Assembly (NCBI RefSeq): GCF_014639155.1
Contig: NZ_BMFT01000002.1
Location: 434,001-498,000 of the forward strand
Reading direction: 5' to 3'
DNA: 64,000 nucleotides
Source: Paenibacillus segetis
Lineage (GTDB): Bacteria; Bacillota; Bacilli; Paenibacillales; Paenibacillaceae
The first letter of the stretch is position 1. Each line of letters starts with the position of its first letter. Of this stretch, positions 60,362-64,000 are shown piece by piece. A program made the translations under genes and the position numbers. Under the pieces are notes generated by a model. It made no database searches, was not told the DNA's origin, and saw nothing but the letters and a program-made list of their open reading frames with translations.

Positions 60362-61650
60362 GAAGTAGTTGTCCTCCTTCCTTCTAAGCGGTCAGGGCGA
60401 TTTTTGCTGAAGATAGTAACTACTTGGTCAATAAAATACGAACCAAACAATATCAACAGGACCATGTTTGGATAACCATAGCGATTAAATGCGACGAAAG
60501 GCAAATAGATAACCGTGAAGTAACCTAATGCCAGAAGAAGCGGAAGCAGCCGTGTAAAGTTATGTTTCAAAAGAGCCCACACGATACCAGCCATATTGAT
60601 TAACATAAGTACAATTTGCAGCACATTCATAAGTGGTCTCGATACAGGCCATATCGGTCGTGAGTAGAAAGGATGGAAATAGAGTTCTACCCATCTTCCG
60701 ATAGTGAACCAATAGGCATATTTCAGTGGTTCGTGACGGAATCCATAGGATATGATATCCAGTCCCTTCTGAATGGCAGTGCTATCCGACCCTTGAAACA
60801 AGGTCTCCGGTTCATATTGCGGATAAGCCTCAAAGAAACCAGCGGGTGGAAGCTGTCCATAAATTCGAGTGCCAAGTAAAAAGGGGCTTCCCCCAGAGTT
60901 GGTGAACAGAATGAACTCGTGAAATGTAACCCAGTTACGAATCCACCAAGGTGTTAGTAACACGATATAAACGGCAGCCATCAATAGGGTATATTTCAGC
61001 ATGACTCTCCAAGGAATCTTCCATTTCCACCATAACACGAGGAATACGGCGGGATAGAGCGATGCATGGGGCTTAAGGTAGGCTGCTGCAGCGGTCAGGA
61101 TACCAATCAGCAGGTACCAGACAGTTTTATTGCGTTCTATGGCTAAGATCGTTACACAGACAAGCAACAAGATCAAAGTCCGGAATGTCGTCTCTGATAA
61201 GATGACCCCCGAAGAGAAATAATCGGGAAGATATAATGCACTTATTGCACAGGCAATCAGAGCGACTCGCGTATTAAAGATACGCCTACCAATCCAGAAG
61301 ATTAAATAAATACAGAGAGCCTGCTGAAGGCATTGGAATATACGAAAGGCGATCACCCCGCCTTGATCTTGCCCAAACACAGCCATAAATCCCGATAAGA
61401 TAAACGGTAGTCCAGGCATAATAAATGCGGAAGGTTTGTCCTTTGTATTATACGCCAGCACCCCCTCATTCAAGAGGAGGCGAGACGTTTGAATATATTT
61501 AACATCGTCATTATTTGGTTTGATCGGATCTCCCAGTAGAAAATAGTCGTTATAGACAAGGACGATAATGCAAGAGACTATCCCTACAAAGGCTATCATC
61601 CCAAGCAACGCTATCTTGGCGGGTCGACGTACATCTGACAGTGAGAACAA
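60358..61650 (-). CDS. GT39/ArnT-like membrane glycosyltransferase
   Basis: 430 residues, about ten or eleven spans. The first extracytoplasmic loop has DDVKYIQTSRLLLNEG with the Asp pair expected at the active site, and KPSAFIMPGLPFIL. GT39/GT83 enzymes transfer a sugar from a polyprenyl phosphate to a protein or polymer outside the membrane. TTG 61650 follows GGAGTTGAG. Heads the operon GT39, GT2, DUF2304, ArnE-like, a full lipid-linked sugar transfer set. Confidence 0.85.
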   Translation of the reverse strand: MFSLSDVRRPAKIALLGMIAFVGIVSCIIVLVYNDYFLLGDPIKPNNDDVKYIQTSRLLLNEGVLAYNTKDKPSAFIMPGLPFILSGFMAVFGQDQGGVIAFRIFQCLQQALCIYLIFWIGRRIFNTRVALIACAISALYLPDYFSSGVILSETTFRTLILLLVCVTILAIERNKTVWYLLIGILTAAAAYLKPHASLYPAVFLVLWWKWKIPWRVMLKYTLLMAAVYIVLLTPWWIRNWVTFHEFILFTNSGGSPFLLGTRIYGQLPPAGFFEAYPQYEPETLFQGSDSTAIQKGLDIISYGFRHEPLKYAYWFTIGRWVELYFHPFYSRPIWPVSRPLMNVLQIVLMLINMAGIVWALLKHNFTRLLPLLLALGYFTVIYLPFVAFNRYGYPNMVLLILFGSYFIDQVVTIFSKNRPDRLEGRRTTTS

Positions 61651-61778
61651 TTAGCTCAACTCCGTTCTTTTTTAGCTCATAGTATATACTCATCCAAAAT
61701 ATCCCTAATTATTACCTGTTTGTTCGTCTTAGCGAAAAAGTTTTGAAACAGCCACGTTATTTTCAACGTTTTCAGAGC

Positions 61779-63704
61779 TTACAATGTTACATCATTTTCC
61801 AACATTTGAAAATATTTTTCTGTCAATTCATCCAGCACCTGTTGAGCTTCATCCCGCTGAGCTTGTAACAGACTTAATTGCTGTGCATCAAAGACGACCT
61901 CTGGTTGAGTCATAGTGACATCAATCGTGGCAATCGATAGCTCCACTTCCCCGATATCTCGCTCTAGTTTCTCGAGTGAAGCCGGATTGATCTGCTTGGA
62001 AGAGATATTCCTCGAATTGTCTTTAATTATTTTAACCGTATCGTTAGTAGAGGGCGTACTCACATAGTGTTTCTTAACCAGTTCAGCCTGATAGCTATCA
62101 TAATTACCTAAGTACACATTCATTTGTCCGTTCTCAAGCGACCATATCTGTCCTGCAATTTTATTGATGAAGTAACGATCATGAGAAATAGCCAGTAATG
62201 AGCCTGGATAATCCTCAAGCGCTTCTTCAAGTGCCTCCCTGGAATCGATATCCAAGTGGTTCGTTGGTTCGTCGAATAGCAATAAATTAGGTTGCTGGTG
62301 CATTAAAATAGCCAGCCTTAACCGTGTCCATTCACCACCGGAAAGGCTACGGACCTTCTTAAAGACATCGGCACCATAGAAGAGAAACCGCGCAAGTTGA
62401 TTACGTGCCTCTCCAGTCTCCATTCCAATTTCCTTGCGAAAATATTGCAGTACCGTCTCTTCATGATCAGAAGGTGCTGATTCCTGGGCCAGATAACCGA
62501 ACTCTACCCGGGAGCCAAGCTTGATCTCACCTTCGTCTGGGGAATCCATCCCAATAATACTTTTGAGCAAAGTGGTTTTCCCTGTTCCGTTGGCACCAAT
62601 CAATACGGCCATTTCACCGTAACGTAGCTTAACATTTACATCGCTGTATAACCGTCGTTCACTTATGGATTTCCCAACGTCTGCAAGTACAAGGGCATCC
62701 TTCCCTGATCGGTCACTCTGCTGAAGCTGAAGGTCAATAGCTCTACGCTCCAGAATAGGTCGCTTCAACTTGACCATTCGATCCAGTGCCTTCTGCATCG
62801 ATGCAGCCCGTCGATGAAAGCCCGGATTGGGTGGATTGGAACGATTACCCCAATCTATAAGCTGCTTTATCGTGTCCTGCATCTTCTTGATCTTCTTTTG
62901 CTGTTCCTGATAATCGGCGAACTGTAGAAGTAGTTTTTGTTCTTTCTCTACCTTATAGGAACTGTAATTACAGTAATAGGTGAAAGCCTCGCCGTCCTCG
63001 ATTTCAATGATCTTCCCGGCAACGGTATCTAGAAAATAACGGTCATGTGAAATGACCACTACAGTACCCTCGAATTGATGTAGGAAGGACTCCAACCATT
63101 GGATTGCTGCCATGTCCAAGTGATTTGTGGGTTCATCCAGTAGCAAGATGTCCGGGTTCTGCAACAGGATCACAGCGAGTCCAACTTTGGTCTTCTCACC
63201 ACCAGATAGGGAGGAGAAAGGACGTTCATATTGGCTAGAAGGAATGCTTAACCCGCTTGTGACTCGTTCAATGGTAGATTCGATTTCATAACCGCCACCC
63301 CGTTCGAAGACTTCTTGCAGACGACCGTACTGTTTAAGCATGGATTCCAGCAGCAACTCCCCACTGCTAGTAGAGCCAGCAGACATCTCTGCTTCAAGTT
63401 GTTGCATCTGATCTTTAGCATCGAGCAAGTTCTTAAAGGCCGATTGTAAAACACTGTAGACAGTTGCTTGATCGCTGTAATTAGGGATTTGTGCCAAGGC
63501 GCCAATCCGGGCATCTTTAGAGATCGCAAGTAAGCCCTGGTCAGGACTTTCACTCCCCATGAGCAATCGCATCAGTGTGGTCTTTCCGGTACCATTTCGT
63601 CCGATGAGTCCGACCTTTTCACCTTTTTTTATTTCGAACGATATATCGCTCAGTACCAGTTCGGCACCGTAATATTTCTGAATATTTTGACATTGAATCA
63701 TCAT
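61779..63704 (-). CDS. ABC-F family ATPase (ribosome-associated, possible antibiotic protection)
   Basis: About 641 residues with two nucleotide-binding domains and no membrane segment: GRNGTGKTTLMR and LSGGEKTKVGLAV then LLLDEPTNHLD; second set GANGTGKTTLLKS, LSGGEWTRLRLAI and LLLFDEPTNHLD. Between them lies the tRNA-contacting linker (QEQQKKIKKMQDTIKQL to RAASMQKALDRM), and the last about 90 residues form a coiled-coil tail. ABC-F proteins bind the ribosome E site, and some (Vga, VmlR, TaeA) protect it from antibiotics. ATG 63704 follows AAGGAGAAATG. A leader ORF and attenuator upstream favour an antibiotic-inducible resistance role, unproven. Confidence 0.9.
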   Translation of the reverse strand: MMIQCQNIQKYYGAELVLSDISFEIKKGEKVGLIGRNGTGKTTLMRLLMGSESPDQGLLAISKDARIGALAQIPNYSDQATVYSVLQSAFKNLLDAKDQMQQLEAEMSAGSTSSGELLLESMLKQYGRLQEVFERGGGYEIESTIERVTSGLSIPSSQYERPFSSLSGGEKTKVGLAVILLQNPDILLLDEPTNHLDMAAIQWLESFLHQFEGTVVVISHDRYFLDTVAGKIIEIEDGEAFTYYCNYSSYKVEKEQKLLLQFADYQEQQKKIKKMQDTIKQLIDWGNRSNPPNPGFHRRAASMQKALDRMVKLKRPILERRAIDLQLQQSDRSGKDALVLADVGKSISERRLYSDVNVKLRYGEMAVLIGANGTGKTTLLKSIIGMDSPDEGEIKLGSRVEFGYLAQESAPSDHEETVLQYFRKEIGMETGEARNQLARFLFYGADVFKKVRSLSGGEWTRLRLAILMHQQPNLLLFDEPTNHLDIDSREALEEALEDYPGSLLAISHDRYFINKIAGQIWSLENGQMNVYLGNYDSYQAELVKKHYVSTPSTNDTVKIIKDNSRNISSKQINPASLEKLERDIGEVELSIATIDVTMTQPEVVFDAQQLSLLQAQRDEAQQVLDELTEKYFQMLENDVTL

Positions 63705-63758
63705 GATTTCATTTCTCCTTCGGCCTATGCCGCTGCACCGAAAGTCACCTAAAACAAC

Positions 63759-63786
63759 AAAAAAAGACTGCAGGAAATCTGCAGCC
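63759..63786 (-). terminator. Attenuator in the ABC-F leader
   Basis: Minus strand GGCTGCAG (63786-63779), loop ATTTC, CTGCAGTC (63773-63766), then seven T's (63765-63759). It lies between the small leader ORF and the ABC-F start, so transcripts from upstream must read through it. Confidence 0.85.
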
Positions 63787-63817
63787 TTCTTACACACAGA
63801 GAACTACGTCCGTGAGG

Positions 63818-63967
63818 TTAAGGTAGGAGCGGCATTTCGCAATTTTGTTTGGATATCGAGTTAGTGAAAATGGACATACTTATCCCATCACAGGATAAAT
63901 CATGAACGATGCCAAAAATTGCCATCGGCAACTGGCTAACACGATTCCATGCATATTTGCGATCCAC
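63818..63967 (-). CDS. Leader ORF (49 aa) upstream of the ABC-F gene
   Basis: GTG 63967 lies eight bases after AGGAGGTG (minus strand), an excellent ribosome site. The product begins MDRKYAWNRVSQLPMAIFG and ends CEMPLLP, stopping about 30 bases before the attenuator. Eight bases at its end (AGCGGCAT on the plus strand, 63828-63835) complement ATGCCGCT (63727-63734), just upstream of the ABC-F ribosome site. Its position, ribosome site and following terminator fit a ribosome-mediated attenuation leader. I do not recognise the peptide. Confidence 0.55.
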   Translation of the reverse strand: MDRKYAWNRVSQLPMAIFGIVHDLSCDGISMSIFTNSISKQNCEMPLLP

Positions 63968-64000
63968 TCTACCCACCTCCTCTTAATAAAGATATTAAAA

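Overview
The window looks like chromosomal DNA from a low-to-moderate GC, endospore-forming Gram-positive bacterium, most likely Paenibacillus or a close relative. This rests on AAGGAGG-type ribosome binding sites, frequent GTG/TTG starts, a PdaA-type spore-cortex deacetylase, an LCP protein, a cydABCD operon with Rex-like sites, CidA/CidB-type proteins and many intrinsic terminators. I saw no rRNA, tRNA, CRISPR array or intact insertion sequence.

Layout. (1) 1-5.1 kb: amino-sugar/sugar-phosphate operon: deacetylase, ROK kinase, class II aldolase, PfkB kinase, DeoR regulator. It resembles N-acetylgalactosamine use. (2) 5.2-9.4 kb: peptidase T, a luciferase-like oxidoreductase, an SDR and a secreted protein of unknown function. 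(3) 9.5-33 kb: a large Wzx/Wzy-type exopolysaccharide locus. It encodes a GNAT/FemAB-like protein, an epimerase with an unusual C-terminal domain, glycosyltransferases, a complete set resembling WbpA/B/E/D/I for a di-N-acetylated mannuronic acid, chain-length protein, flippase, polymerase, initiating sugar transferase, two beta-helix (pectate-lyase-like) secreted proteins, an LCP attachment protein and a diguanylate cyclase. (4) 33-39.7 kb: UbiA/MenA prenyltransferase, two convergent small genes, a membrane protein, catalase with a PerR-like box, and an ABC exporter. (5) 39.8-45.9 kb: cydABDC behind two Rex-like operators. (6) 46-51 kb: GltC-like regulator, glutamate dehydrogenase, CBS-GGDEF protein, Gfo/Idh/MocA oxidoreductase. 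(7) 51-54.6 kb: LrgB/LrgA-type pair with divergent LysR regulator, a decayed amino-acid permease, pdaA. (8) 54.7-58.9 kb: MarR regulator plus heterodimeric ABC exporter. (9) 59-64 kb: lipid-linked sugar transfer operon and an ABC-F protein preceded by a small leader ORF and an attenuator.

The most interesting theme is cyclic di-GMP control built into the exopolysaccharide locus. Two tandem c-di-GMP-I (GEMM) riboswitches, each followed by its own terminator with a competing antiterminator pairing, precede a polysaccharide-lyase-like gene. A diguanylate cyclase with an intact GGDEF and inhibitory RxxD site lies at the other end. The epimerase carries what looks like a degenerate GGDEF-fold tail. 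Pairing analysis by eye suggests both riboswitches are OFF switches, so the lyase-like protein would be made when c-di-GMP is low.

A second unusual signal is a leader element shared by two unrelated genes, the aldolase (about 2281-2357) and a Gfo/Idh/MocA oxidoreductase (about 49921-49996). A near-identical core lies at almost the same distance from the start codon. In the first copy it can pair in a pseudoknot-like order next to the ribosome binding site.
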